DNA from: Fidelibacterota bacterium
GTDB taxonomy: Bacteria; Fidelibacterota; Marinisomatia; SCGC-AAA003-L08; TS1B11
Assembly (NCBI GenBank): GCA_004124295.1
Contig: SCKI01000001.1
Span: 248,001 to 312,000, forward strand
DNA length: 64,000 nucleotides
Direction: 5' to 3'
A program made the position numbers and the translations under genes. Positions 51,091 to 59,382 of this stretch are shown here, one piece after another (position 1 is the stretch's first letter; every line of letters starts with the position of its first letter). The notes beneath the pieces were generated by a model. The model ran no database searches. It was not told the origin of the DNA and worked only from the letters and a program-made list of their open reading frames with translations.

Positions 51091-52883
51091 CAGGCCCGGT
51101 ATTTGTCGAATTGGTGGCCCAGCTCGGTGAGGCTGCGTTGGAGGGCCGCCACTTCCTCCAGGATATCTTCCGGCGGCTGGCCGGCGCCCTGTTCGGCGGA
51201 TTTCAGGTCCCGGCGCCGGGCCTCGATGCGCCCCTGCAGCGACTCCCGGTAGAGCACCGTCAGGCAGTCGATGGCCAGGGTGAGTTGGTCGGTGCGTTCC
51301 TCAGACTGGATCAGCAGGCCGCTGAGCAGCTGCTGCATGTCCGGGTCCGGGAGGCGGCTGACCAGCTGGCCCGGATCGGGGATGGTCCCGGTGGCCAGCA
51401 AGGGCAGGATCAGTTCCCAGACCTGGCGCAGGGCCGGGTGGCTGAACAGCTCGGGACGGACCTCATCAGCCAGCAGAATCAGGACATCCTGATGCTCTTC
51501 AAAGGCCAGCCGGATGAGGGCCATCTGGGCCCGGTGAGAGCGGTTCGGCTCGATGATCAGGCCCAGCTTGGGCAGGGCCGGATCCTTGTCCCGGGGCCGG
51601 CGCGCGGGGATGGCCTCCAGGCTCTGGTGCAGGCGGCGCTCATCCACGCCGGACAGTTCGGCCAGTTGCTTCAGCAGCAGTTCGCGGGTCAGCGGGTCCC
51701 GGATCGGGGCCAGTTCCCGGAGCGTGTCATCCAGAAAACGCCGCAGGTCGCCGGTCTGCCGGAGGTCGCCGGGGAAGTGGCGCAGCTGGAACTCCAGCAG
51801 TGGCAAGGCCTGCTCCACCGCCGCCAGAAACGGCTGGGCTCCTTCCTGCTGGACCCAGTCGTCGGGATCGAGTTCGGCAGGCAACTCGACGATACGGGGA
51901 TCGAGGCCGGCCTGCAGCAGGGTGTAACCGCCCCGCACCGCCGCCTGGACACCGGCTTGGTCGCCGTCGTAAGCCAAAATCACCCGGTTGCCGTACTTGC
52001 GCAGCTCCCGGGCATGGCGGTCGGTCAGGGCCGTGCCGGAGACAGCCACCACGTTGGTGATGCCGGCCTGGTGGAGCTGGATCAGATCGAGATAGCCCTC
52101 CACAATAATGCTCTGGCCGGCCTCCCGGAGGGCCTGCTTGGCCAGATGCAGGCCGTAGAGGACCTCGCTCTTGTGGTACAGGGGAGTTTCGGGCGAGTTG
52201 ATATACTTGGCCTGTTCCTCCGTGCCGAAAACCCGGCCGGCCATAGCCAGCACCTTGCCGGTGGCGTTGCAAATGGGAAACATGATCCGGCCCCGGAAGC
52301 GGTCATAGGGGCCCCGGTCCCCGGCGATGAACAGGCCCGACTGGTTCAAGGCCTCACGGGAGAACTGCGCGGTGTTGATGCCCTTCAGCAGAAAATCCCA
52401 CTTGTCCGGCACATAGCCGATGCGGAACCGGCTCCAGGTATCGGCCGTGATGCCGCGCCCCTGCAGGTAGTCGCGGACGGCGGCGGCGTCCTCTGCAGCA
52501 AGGGCCTGCTGGTAGTGGCTGGCGGCCAACTCGTAGAGGTCCATGATCTGCTGCACCAGTGCCTTCCGGCGGGGATCGGTATCGCCGCTGAGCTGCACCT
52601 CAATGCCGGTGCGCTCGGCCAGCTGCTTCAGCGCATCCACGAAATCGAGGCGCTCGACTTCCATGAGGAAGCTGATGGCATTGCCCCCCTTGCCGCAGCC
52701 GAAGCAGTGGAAAATCTGCTTGTCCTGATTGATGCTGAAGCTGGGGGTTTTTTCCGGGTGGAAGGGGCACAGGCCGAACCAGTTCCGGCCCCGGCGCTTG
52801 AGCTGCACGTAATCCGAGACCACGTCGAGGATGTCGGCGGCGTCGCGAATCCGGTCGATGGTCTGCTCAGAAATGCGGCCCAT
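51090..52883 (-). CDS. dnaG: DNA primase
   Basis: The 597-residue protein has the CHC2 zinc finger (Cys39, His42, Cys60, Cys63 in CPFHPEKTPSFS and FHCFGCG), the primase core, and a TOPRIM domain (IIVEGYLDLIQLHQAG and ILAYDGDQAG). A C-terminal helicase-binding region follows. It makes RNA primers for replication. The length is normal. Neither rpsU nor rpoD is nearby, so the classical macromolecular synthesis operon is not conserved; instead an envelope-protein gene is coupled downstream. Confidence 0.96.
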   Translation of the reverse strand: MGRISEQTIDRIRDAADILDVVSDYVQLKRRGRNWFGLCPFHPEKTPSFSINQDKQIFHCFGCGKGGNAISFLMEVERLDFVDALKQLAERTGIEVQLSGDTDPRRKALVQQIMDLYELAASHYQQALAAEDAAAVRDYLQGRGITADTWSRFRIGYVPDKWDFLLKGINTAQFSREALNQSGLFIAGDRGPYDRFRGRIMFPICNATGKVLAMAGRVFGTEEQAKYINSPETPLYHKSEVLYGLHLAKQALREAGQSIIVEGYLDLIQLHQAGITNVVAVSGTALTDRHARELRKYGNRVILAYDGDQAGVQAAVRGGYTLLQAGLDPRIVELPAELDPDDWVQQEGAQPFLAAVEQALPLLEFQLRHFPGDLRQTGDLRRFLDDTLRELAPIRDPLTRELLLKQLAELSGVDERRLHQSLEAIPARRPRDKDPALPKLGLIIEPNRSHRAQMALIRLAFEEHQDVLILLADEVRPELFSHPALRQVWELILPLLATGTIPDPGQLVSRLPDPDMQQLLSGLLIQSEERTDQLTLAIDCLTVLYRESLQGRIEARRRDLKSAEQGAGQPPEDILEEVAALQRSLTELGHQFDKYRA

Positions 52884-52954
52884 GGGTGCATTGAATGTTA
52901 CATCCTGCTGGGCCTAGCTGCGCCTAAAAGATGCTCCCGGCATGTTGAAAAGGC

Positions 52955-54640
52955 CTACTTTCGCCAGCCTTTCCAGCCCGGGCCCTTCACGAAGCGGCCC
53001 GGCGTGGCGCCCGTATGCTCGCCGTTCCAGAGCACCTGCTTGCCGTTGACAAACACATGCACCACACCGCCGGCATACTGGTGCGGATCGTCGAATGTGG
53101 CGTGATCGATGATGCCGGCCGGATCGAACACCACCACATCGGCAAAGTAACCTGCCCGCAAACGGCCCCGGCGGCGCAGCAGCAGGTTGTCGGCCGGGAA
53201 GGAGGTCAGGCGGCGGATGGCCTCCCGCAGGGAGATGACCTGCTCCTCACGCACATATTTTCCCAGCAGCCGGGCGAAGTTGCCGTAGGCCCGGGGGTGG
53301 GGATTCGACTCCAGGAAGGCTCCCTCTGGCGCCGGGGCCCATTCGTCAGAACCGAAACCGACCCAGGGCAGGGCCACCTTCCGCCGGATGTTATCTTCCG
53401 ACATCACAAAATAAACGGCGCCGACCCGGCTGCCGTCCTGGATCACCAGTTCGATAGCGGTCTCCTCCGGCGACGTGCCCCGCATGGCGGCCACTTCAGC
53501 CAGCGATTTGCCCGTAAGATACTTGAGGGAGTCGGCCTTGAATTCGACCAATATGATTCTCGATGGGTCGCCGGCCATATAAAACCAGTTTTCCCAGTCA
53601 TCGCTGGGGCTGGACATTTCGGCGATTACCCGCGCCCGGATCTGCGGGTCCTGCAAGCGCTCGATCCAAGCCTTGGTGCCCCCCTCCTGCACCCAGGGCG
53701 GCATGGCCGCATCCAGACCGGTGGCCCCGGCGGTGTAGAGGTATATGTCGGCGGTGATGCCCAGCCCCTCAGCCTGGGCCTGCTCCACCTTGCGGATAAG
53801 CGCGTCCAGCTTGCCCCAGTTATCCTTGCCGGCGGCCTTCAGGTGATAGATTTCCGCCGGCAGCCCGGCCGTCCGGGCGATGGTGATCAATTCGTCCACC
53901 GCCTCCAGCAGCCGGTTGCCTTCGCTGCGGACATGGGAGATATACATGCCGCCGTACTCCGCCGCGATCCGGCAGAGGGCAATCAGCTCCTCGGTGGAGG
54001 CATAGAAGGCCGGGGCATAGATGAGCGATGAGCCGACCCCCAGGGCCCCCTCTTCCATGGCGTTGCGGACATGGGCCTGCATGCGGAGCAACTCCTCAGC
54101 GGTGGGGGGGCGGTCCTCGTAGCCCAGTTCATGTATGCGCACCGTGGTGGCCCCCACGAAGGAGGCCACATTCGGCGTAATGCCCCGCTTTTCCAGATAG
54201 CGCAGATATTCTCCGAGGGTGGTCCACTTGATATCGAACTGGATATCGCCCTGCGACTCCTTTTCCTCGCGCTTCATGGTATCGTTGTATGGCCCCATGG
54301 ACCGGCCCTCGCCGAACACCTCCAGGGTCACTCCCTGGCGTATGTCGCTCTGGCCCCGGCCATCGTGGATCAGGGACTCGGTGGCCCAACTGAGCATGTT
54401 GATGAAGCCCGGCGATACGGCCAGGCCGGCGGCGTCAATGGCGATCCGGGCCGTGAGGCTGTCCAGATTGCCGATGGCGAAGACAGTGTCTCCGGCGATG
54501 GCCACATCGGCCACATAGGGGGTGCCGCCGGTGCCGTCGTAAACAGTGCCGCCGATGATGAGCGTGTCGACGTCGTACCGGGAGCAGCCGCTGGCCATAC
54601 ATATCAGGCCGGCGGCGAGTAGTCGTTTTAGAAGTGCCAT
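52955..54640 (-). CDS. D-aminoacylase-like amidohydrolase lipoprotein
   Basis: The 561-residue protein has a lipobox ending MASGC (Cys19). It belongs to the N-acyl-D-amino-acid deacylase branch of amidohydrolases: TLIIGGTVYDGTGGTPY, YISHVRSEG, AEIYHLKAAG, GITADIYLYTAGATGLDA and GSDEWAP are visible. However, the position usually holding HxH after SPGFI reads NMLSW, so the first metal-ligand pair is missing, which questions classical deacylase activity. It probably acts in the periplasm on D-amino-acid or peptide derivatives. Its start overlaps the upstream gene by 13 nt. Confidence 0.8.
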   Translation of the reverse strand: MALLKRLLAAGLICMASGCSRYDVDTLIIGGTVYDGTGGTPYVADVAIAGDTVFAIGNLDSLTARIAIDAAGLAVSPGFINMLSWATESLIHDGRGQSDIRQGVTLEVFGEGRSMGPYNDTMKREEKESQGDIQFDIKWTTLGEYLRYLEKRGITPNVASFVGATTVRIHELGYEDRPPTAEELLRMQAHVRNAMEEGALGVGSSLIYAPAFYASTEELIALCRIAAEYGGMYISHVRSEGNRLLEAVDELITIARTAGLPAEIYHLKAAGKDNWGKLDALIRKVEQAQAEGLGITADIYLYTAGATGLDAAMPPWVQEGGTKAWIERLQDPQIRARVIAEMSSPSDDWENWFYMAGDPSRIILVEFKADSLKYLTGKSLAEVAAMRGTSPEETAIELVIQDGSRVGAVYFVMSEDNIRRKVALPWVGFGSDEWAPAPEGAFLESNPHPRAYGNFARLLGKYVREEQVISLREAIRRLTSFPADNLLLRRRGRLRAGYFADVVVFDPAGIIDHATFDDPHQYAGGVVHVFVNGKQVLWNGEHTGATPGRFVKGPGWKGWRK

Positions 54641-55470
54641 GACAACCCCATGCTGAGATCGTAACCGTTGACCGAAACTCTGATGAAACTTAGTTCGTCG
54701 GACGCGTTGCCATTTGCCCAGCGGAAACGCAGCTGATTAATAAGGTAGAGATGGCCGCTCAGGGGAAACTCAGCGCCTGCTGCTAGGGCTAGCCCGTAGC
54801 CGGTTCCATAACGTGGCGGTCTTACGCCGGGCTGAGAGCTCAAGGCATGAGGGTCAAAGGGATAACCCGGCGTTGACCGCGCCGCAGTCGGATAGTAGGA
54901 CCGCCCGACACCCATATAGGGCGACCCGTTGTTGGCGACAGAGCTCAAGCCCTGAGGGTTAAAGATGGGAAACTGGAAGCCGCCATACACTGCGGTCCTA
55001 TAGTAGGATACGCCGACGCCTATATAGGGCGACCAGCTGCCAGCCTTTATCGAAAAATGCCGGGTATAATTCAAGGTGACAGGCATAAGGGTAAATGTCC
55101 CGTTATCTTGAACAAGAAAAGGCTCACCTATGACGGTCCCCGTATCATTTATCTCAATCTGCCATCTGGACACGCTTATCGCGTTGGTCAGGTATTCAAC
55201 CTCAAGAGACATGGTATGTCCAGGCGCTAATCTAAAGGCGATGGCCGCACCGCCGAAAAAGTCAGGCGGTGGATTGGCATCGCCGGTGAGGACGATCACG
55301 TCCGAAATTTCCTCCCATGCTTGCAGGGGCATGACTGCCACGCCTCGTTGCAGGCGCAATGCGAAACGGGCCGGCGGTTGCTGGGCCAGCAGAACAGACG
55401 GCTGAAGGCCGCAGATGATCAGCACCGGTAGCGCGATGCGCAGGGCGAAATGTGCGGGTGCTTTCAACAT
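54628..55470 (-). CDS. Outer-membrane barrel protein with internal duplication
   Basis: The 280-residue protein has a signal peptide (LPVLIICGLQPSVLLAQQ) and amphipathic strands ending VNGYDLSMGLSWHF, with the terminal aromatic typical of outer-membrane barrels. Two adjacent copies of a 36-residue segment (SPYIGVGVSYYRTAVYGG... and SPYMGVGRSYYPTAARS...) lie around residues 148-220, an internal tandem duplication also visible in the DNA. The overall fold resembles OmpW/OmpA-like porins. The family is not certain. It overlaps the amidohydrolase gene. Confidence 0.65.
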   Translation of the reverse strand: MLKAPAHFALRIALPVLIICGLQPSVLLAQQPPARFALRLQRGVAVMPLQAWEEISDVIVLTGDANPPPDFFGGAAIAFRLAPGHTMSLEVEYLTNAISVSRWQIEINDTGTVIGEPFLVQDNGTFTLMPVTLNYTRHFSIKAGSWSPYIGVGVSYYRTAVYGGFQFPIFNPQGLSSVANNGSPYMGVGRSYYPTAARSTPGYPFDPHALSSQPGVRPPRYGTGYGLALAAGAEFPLSGHLYLINQLRFRWANGNASDELSFIRVSVNGYDLSMGLSWHF

Positions 55471-55543
55471 AGCTCAAATCCTCACTTTAGTGAGCGGAAG
55501 CCGGAATCTACAACTGCCGTCAGGTGGGTGCTATGTGAAAGGG

Positions 55544-56158
55544 TTATTTAAGGGCGGCCAGGGCCGCTGCCTTAAGCAGTTCGGCGCTGAGGCGGACACG
55601 GTGGTTGGGATTCACATACTGGAAGTGGATCATCCCTTTCCGGTCCAGGATAAATACCCCCGGCACGGGCAACAAATGATGCTCCTGGCCCGAGGCAGCC
55701 GCGATGTCCATAAACTTGCGCTTGTAGGAGGCCACCTGCCGGTCCGCCACTTTCCAGGCCAGGCCAAAGCGCCGGGCGCCGGTCATGGTGCTGTCCGACA
55801 GCAGGATATAGGATAGATCACGCTTGTCGAGGCTCTTGCGCAGTTTTGACGGCCGGTCCGGGCTGATGGCGACAATCTGGTAGCCGGCCTCTTTCAGCAT
55901 CGGTTCGAGCCCCTGAAGTTGGCTGAGCTGGCGGTTGCAGAACGGGCACCAGCCGCCGCGATAGTATATGAGCACCGTGGGGCGCTGGCGGACAATATCC
56001 ATCAGGTGGACCGTCTCGCCTTCCAGGGTGGTCAGTTCCAGGTCCGGCACGGTTGCGCCCACCAGCAGGGGGTGAACATTCTCCGGCGCATCGGCCACAT
56101 CGTTCTGCGCCGTCAGCGGCAGCGCAATCAGGAAAGCAGTCAGGAGAACTTTTCTCAT
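55544..56158 (-). CDS. Secreted AhpC/TSA-family redoxin
   Basis: The 204-residue protein begins MRKVLLTAFLIALPLTAQ, a signal peptide. The thioredoxin-fold domain follows with VPDLELTTLEGETVHLMD, GGWCPFCNRQL (a CxxC pair) and VPGVFILDRKGMIHFQYVNP. This matches the peroxiredoxin-like family (AhpC/TSA, PRX-like2) rather than TlpA. It may reduce peroxides or disulfides in the periplasm. I prefer the ATG at 56158 to one at 56182, since it puts the signal peptide at the very N-terminus. Confidence 0.85.
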   Translation of the reverse strand: MRKVLLTAFLIALPLTAQNDVADAPENVHPLLVGATVPDLELTTLEGETVHLMDIVRQRPTVLIYYRGGWCPFCNRQLSQLQGLEPMLKEAGYQIVAISPDRPSKLRKSLDKRDLSYILLSDSTMTGARRFGLAWKVADRQVASYKRKFMDIAAASGQEHHLLPVPGVFILDRKGMIHFQYVNPNHRVRLSAELLKAAALAALK

Positions 56159-56229
56159 AGGGCTCAATTTATGCTGCCCCATCCGGCCCCGGGTGGTGTT
56201 CCGGAGAACTGTCGCCTGAGTGCGGGGGC

Positions 56230-58611
56230 CTACTTCAGGGTGACCAGCGTCGCTCCCGTACCGCCGGCATCGAAATTGGCAAACCGGAATGACGCCACCT
56301 GAGGGTGCTCATCCAGCGCCTCATGGACCCTGTTCTGCAGCGCGCCGGTCCCCTTGCCGTGGATGATTTCCAGTTCATGCAGGTCAGCCAGGATGGCCCG
56401 GTTCAGGAACTTGTCGAGCTCGGCCACCGCTTCGTCGCCGCGCTGACCCCGCAGGTCGAGCTGAAAGCCGGCGCTCCCGGCCAGCTCCACCGTCACCGCA
56501 TGATGCCCCTCGTTGGCCGGCTCCTGCGGGGGCTCCGCAGGCAGCAAATCTTCCACCGGCACGGTGATGCGGGTGCCGTCGATATCGACGGCCACTTTCC
56601 GGCCACCCTGGGAGGTACGCACGATCTCGCCCCGCCGCCCCTGGGAGCGCAGCTCCACCCATTGTCCCGGCAGCAGCTGGTCGGCCGTCAGCGGAGCCGG
56701 GGCCGCCCCTTTAAGCTGCTCTGCCCGGCCGTCCAGTTCGGCCCGGATGGCCGCCATTTCCCCCTTGGCCCGGCGGATATCGTCGCTGGTGAGCTGGTCG
56801 TCCCGGCTGCGGATGCCGGCAATGACCCCTTCCAGCCGCCGGTTGATGGCGCTTACCAGCTCGCGGGCTTCGGCCAGAGCGTCTTTTTCGGCCCGGCGAT
56901 GGGCGGCGGCGACCTGGTCCTCGCGCTGCCTCAGCGACTGCTCGCGGGCCTCGAAATCGGCAGCTCGGGCCTCCAGGGCGGCGGTCTCCGCGGCAACCTG
57001 TGTGCGTTGGTTCTGGAGGGTTACCAGCAGCTGCTCCACCTCCATCGCTGAGTCGGGAATCAGTTCCCGGGCGCGCTCGAGAAGCTTCGGATCAAGGCCG
57101 AGGCGCTGGGCGATTTCCAGGGCGTAGCTGGCGCCGGGTTGGTGCAGTTGCAGCTGGAAGGTGGGGGCCAGTTCGGCGTTGTCGAAGGTCATTGCTCCGC
57201 TCACCACACCGTCCTCGCCCTGGGCCCACATCTTCAGCCGGTTCAGGTGGGTGGTGGCCAGGCAGAGCGCCCCCCGGGCCCGAATTTCCTCCAGGAAGGC
57301 CTGTCCCAGGGCGGCGCCCGATTCGGGCTCGGTGCCGGTGCCCAGTTCATCCAGCAGCACCAGCGAGCCGGGTCCCACCACTGCTGCAATGGCCTTGAGA
57401 TTGGTCAGGTGGGCGGAGAAGGTGGAGAGGTCCTGGGTCAGGGACTGGCGGTCGCCGAGGTCGGCGTAGAGGCCATCCAGGGCCGGAAAGATGGCTTCCC
57501 TGGCCGGTACCGGCAGCCCGCAATGGGCCATCAGCGCCAGCAGGCCGGTGGTCAGCAGCACCACGGTCTTGCCGCCTGCGTTGGGGCCGGAGATCAGCAG
57601 CAGGCGCTCCCTGGGCGAGAGGGAAAGGTCGAGGGGCACCACCTCCCGGTGGCTCGCCAGCACCGGGTTCCGGGCCTGGCGCAGGGTCAGGGAGCCGTCA
57701 TCGGAAAAGCGGGGCTCCACGGCAGCATTGGCATGGCTCCAGCGGGCGATGGCCAGGTGCCGGTCCAGGCTGTGGATGACGGCCAAGGCCTCCAGCACGG
57801 CGGCCATGTAAGGTCCCAATTCGGCGGTGAGCTGCGTGAGGACCCGGATGATCTCGGCCTGCTCATCCTCGGCCAGGGCGGCGATCTCGTTGTTGAGCTC
57901 GAAAACTTCCAGCGGTTCCACGAAGGCAGTGGCGCCGGAGCCGGAATAACCGTGGATGAGCCCTTTGATCTTCCGTTTATGGCTGGCCTTCAGGGCGATG
58001 ACCAGGCGTCCATCCCGCCAAGCCACCGGCTCCGGCTGCCCCCAGCCCGAGTCGAGGGCCCGGGCATGCAGCGCAGCGAGGCGGCTGCGGACCTGCACCT
58101 CCTTGCGGCTGATGGCGGCGCGAATTTTTCCCAGGGTCGGGCTGGCGCTCGATTTGACGGTCAGGTCATCATCCACGATGCGGTCGATGGCCTCCATACC
58201 GTCCGGCCAGGGTTGCAGGCTGCGGGCGGCCTGGGACCAATGCGCAAGTTCGGGGCGGGGGGCGAAAAACTTCTGCAGGGCCGTGGCCGCCAGAAGGAGG
58301 GTCCGCAGGGAGCCGAACTGTTCCGCCGAGAGCGGGGGCCCCCCTTTGTCCCGGCCGGACAGGTCGGCGCGGATATCGTCTACGGCCCTGAAGGGCGGCG
58401 GGCTGTGGGCCTCCAGCAGCTGCACGAGCTCGGCGGTGGCCCGGAGCGCCTCGCTGCGTTCATCCGGGTCGCCCAGGGGAGCGCTGGCCAGCAGCAACTC
58501 ACGGCCGGCGGCAGTCACGCAATTTTCAGCGATGGCGGACAGCACGTGGTCGAAATGGAGCAGCTCCCACAGCTGGCTGGACCACGGTTCAAGGGGCGTA
58601 GGAGAGGCCAT
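56230..58611 (-). CDS. mutS2: Endonuclease MutS2
   Basis: The 793-residue protein has the MutS-type clamp/lever region, an ABC ATPase with Walker A GPNAGGKT near residue 345, LVLLDELGTGTEPESGAALG (Walker B/D-loop) and TTHLNRLKMWA. A long coiled coil follows (residues about 515-600), then a C-terminal Smr nuclease domain (LDLRGQRGDEAVAELDKFLN, then EIIHGKGTGALQ). MutS2 binds collided ribosomes or branched DNA; it lacks the mismatch-recognition domain. The gene is 23 nt downstream of cvpA and co-directional. Confidence 0.95.
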   Translation of the reverse strand: MASPTPLEPWSSQLWELLHFDHVLSAIAENCVTAAGRELLLASAPLGDPDERSEALRATAELVQLLEAHSPPPFRAVDDIRADLSGRDKGGPPLSAEQFGSLRTLLLAATALQKFFAPRPELAHWSQAARSLQPWPDGMEAIDRIVDDDLTVKSSASPTLGKIRAAISRKEVQVRSRLAALHARALDSGWGQPEPVAWRDGRLVIALKASHKRKIKGLIHGYSGSGATAFVEPLEVFELNNEIAALAEDEQAEIIRVLTQLTAELGPYMAAVLEALAVIHSLDRHLAIARWSHANAAVEPRFSDDGSLTLRQARNPVLASHREVVPLDLSLSPRERLLLISGPNAGGKTVVLLTTGLLALMAHCGLPVPAREAIFPALDGLYADLGDRQSLTQDLSTFSAHLTNLKAIAAVVGPGSLVLLDELGTGTEPESGAALGQAFLEEIRARGALCLATTHLNRLKMWAQGEDGVVSGAMTFDNAELAPTFQLQLHQPGASYALEIAQRLGLDPKLLERARELIPDSAMEVEQLLVTLQNQRTQVAAETAALEARAADFEAREQSLRQREDQVAAAHRRAEKDALAEARELVSAINRRLEGVIAGIRSRDDQLTSDDIRRAKGEMAAIRAELDGRAEQLKGAAPAPLTADQLLPGQWVELRSQGRRGEIVRTSQGGRKVAVDIDGTRITVPVEDLLPAEPPQEPANEGHHAVTVELAGSAGFQLDLRGQRGDEAVAELDKFLNRAILADLHELEIIHGKGTGALQNRVHEALDEHPQVASFRFANFDAGGTGATLVTLK

Positions 58612-58634
58612 GGGGCCGGGCGGGCCGGGGAAAC

Positions 58635-59183
58635 TCAGGTAGCGTCGAGAAGGGGCCGGACCAGCTCCTTGGGGTCGACCTGCTCGATCTTTTCCTGGAA
58701 CCCCTCCAGGAGCGCATCGAGGGAGAGGATTTTGAACATGCCGTCCGTGACCGCCACGATCTGCCGGTAAATAAAAGACTCCGCTTGCAGACGCTCGGTG
58801 AGGGCCCGGGTCATGTTCAGGCCCTCGGCCATGAATATCAGCACCCCGATAATAAGGACCGCTTTAAGGACACCGAACAGGACGCCGCCGATGCGGTCGA
58901 GCCAGCCCAGCAGCACCAGTTCCACCAGGGTTCGCAGGACCTTTGTGACCAAGGCCATCGCGGCCAGGGTGGAAACAAATATGATGATGACGGCCACTGC
59001 CGTGCGGGCCGGGGCGCTTTCGAAGCCGAGCTGGGCGGCCACGGCCGGAGAGAGTTGGTCGGCGAGAATCACGGCCAGTATGAGGCCCGCCAGGCGGCCC
59101 ACCTCCTCGACCAGCCCGCGCTGGAATCCACGGAAACCGAAATAGGCAATAACCAGCAGCAGACCGATACTGATGGTGGTCAT
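58635..59183 (-). CDS. CvpA family membrane protein
   Basis: The 182-residue protein has four membrane segments (ISIGLLLVIAYFGFRGF, AGLILAVILADQLS, AVAVIIIFVSTLAAMALV, GVLFGVLKAVLIIGVLIFMA) with the family pattern GFRGFQRGLVEEV. The C-terminal tail is amphipathic. CvpA proteins are needed for colicin V production in E. coli and affect envelope stability. The CvpA-MutS2 gene pair is common in many bacterial phyla, which supports both assignments. Confidence 0.9.
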   Translation of the reverse strand: MTTISIGLLLVIAYFGFRGFQRGLVEEVGRLAGLILAVILADQLSPAVAAQLGFESAPARTAVAVIIIFVSTLAAMALVTKVLRTLVELVLLGWLDRIGGVLFGVLKAVLIIGVLIFMAEGLNMTRALTERLQAESFIYRQIVAVTDGMFKILSLDALLEGFQEKIEQVDPKELVRPLLDAT

Positions 59184-59382
59184 CGGGTGCAGGTGGGGTG
59201 AATGATGGGCCTCTGTTTCCGCATGGCGAACAAACCAAATTATAATGGCCTGTCGGGGGAGGCAAGGCTTTCGAAGGATGGTTTACCATCAGGGTGGGCA
59301 CATTCAACCAAGAATGTTTAATTTGGGCGACATCGATTCCATGACCGAAACCAGAGGCGGATATCAGGGAGGGGACTGCATC

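Noticed and set aside
51111-53105. A 664-codon open frame on the plus strand opposite dnaG
   Set aside because: It is the antisense shadow of the dnaG gene in GC-rich sequence. The translation has no recognisable domain and the opposite strand encodes an intact primase.
57139-58770. A 543-codon open frame on the plus strand opposite mutS2
   Set aside because: Antisense shadow of mutS2; low-complexity Gly/Gln-rich translation with no family signature.
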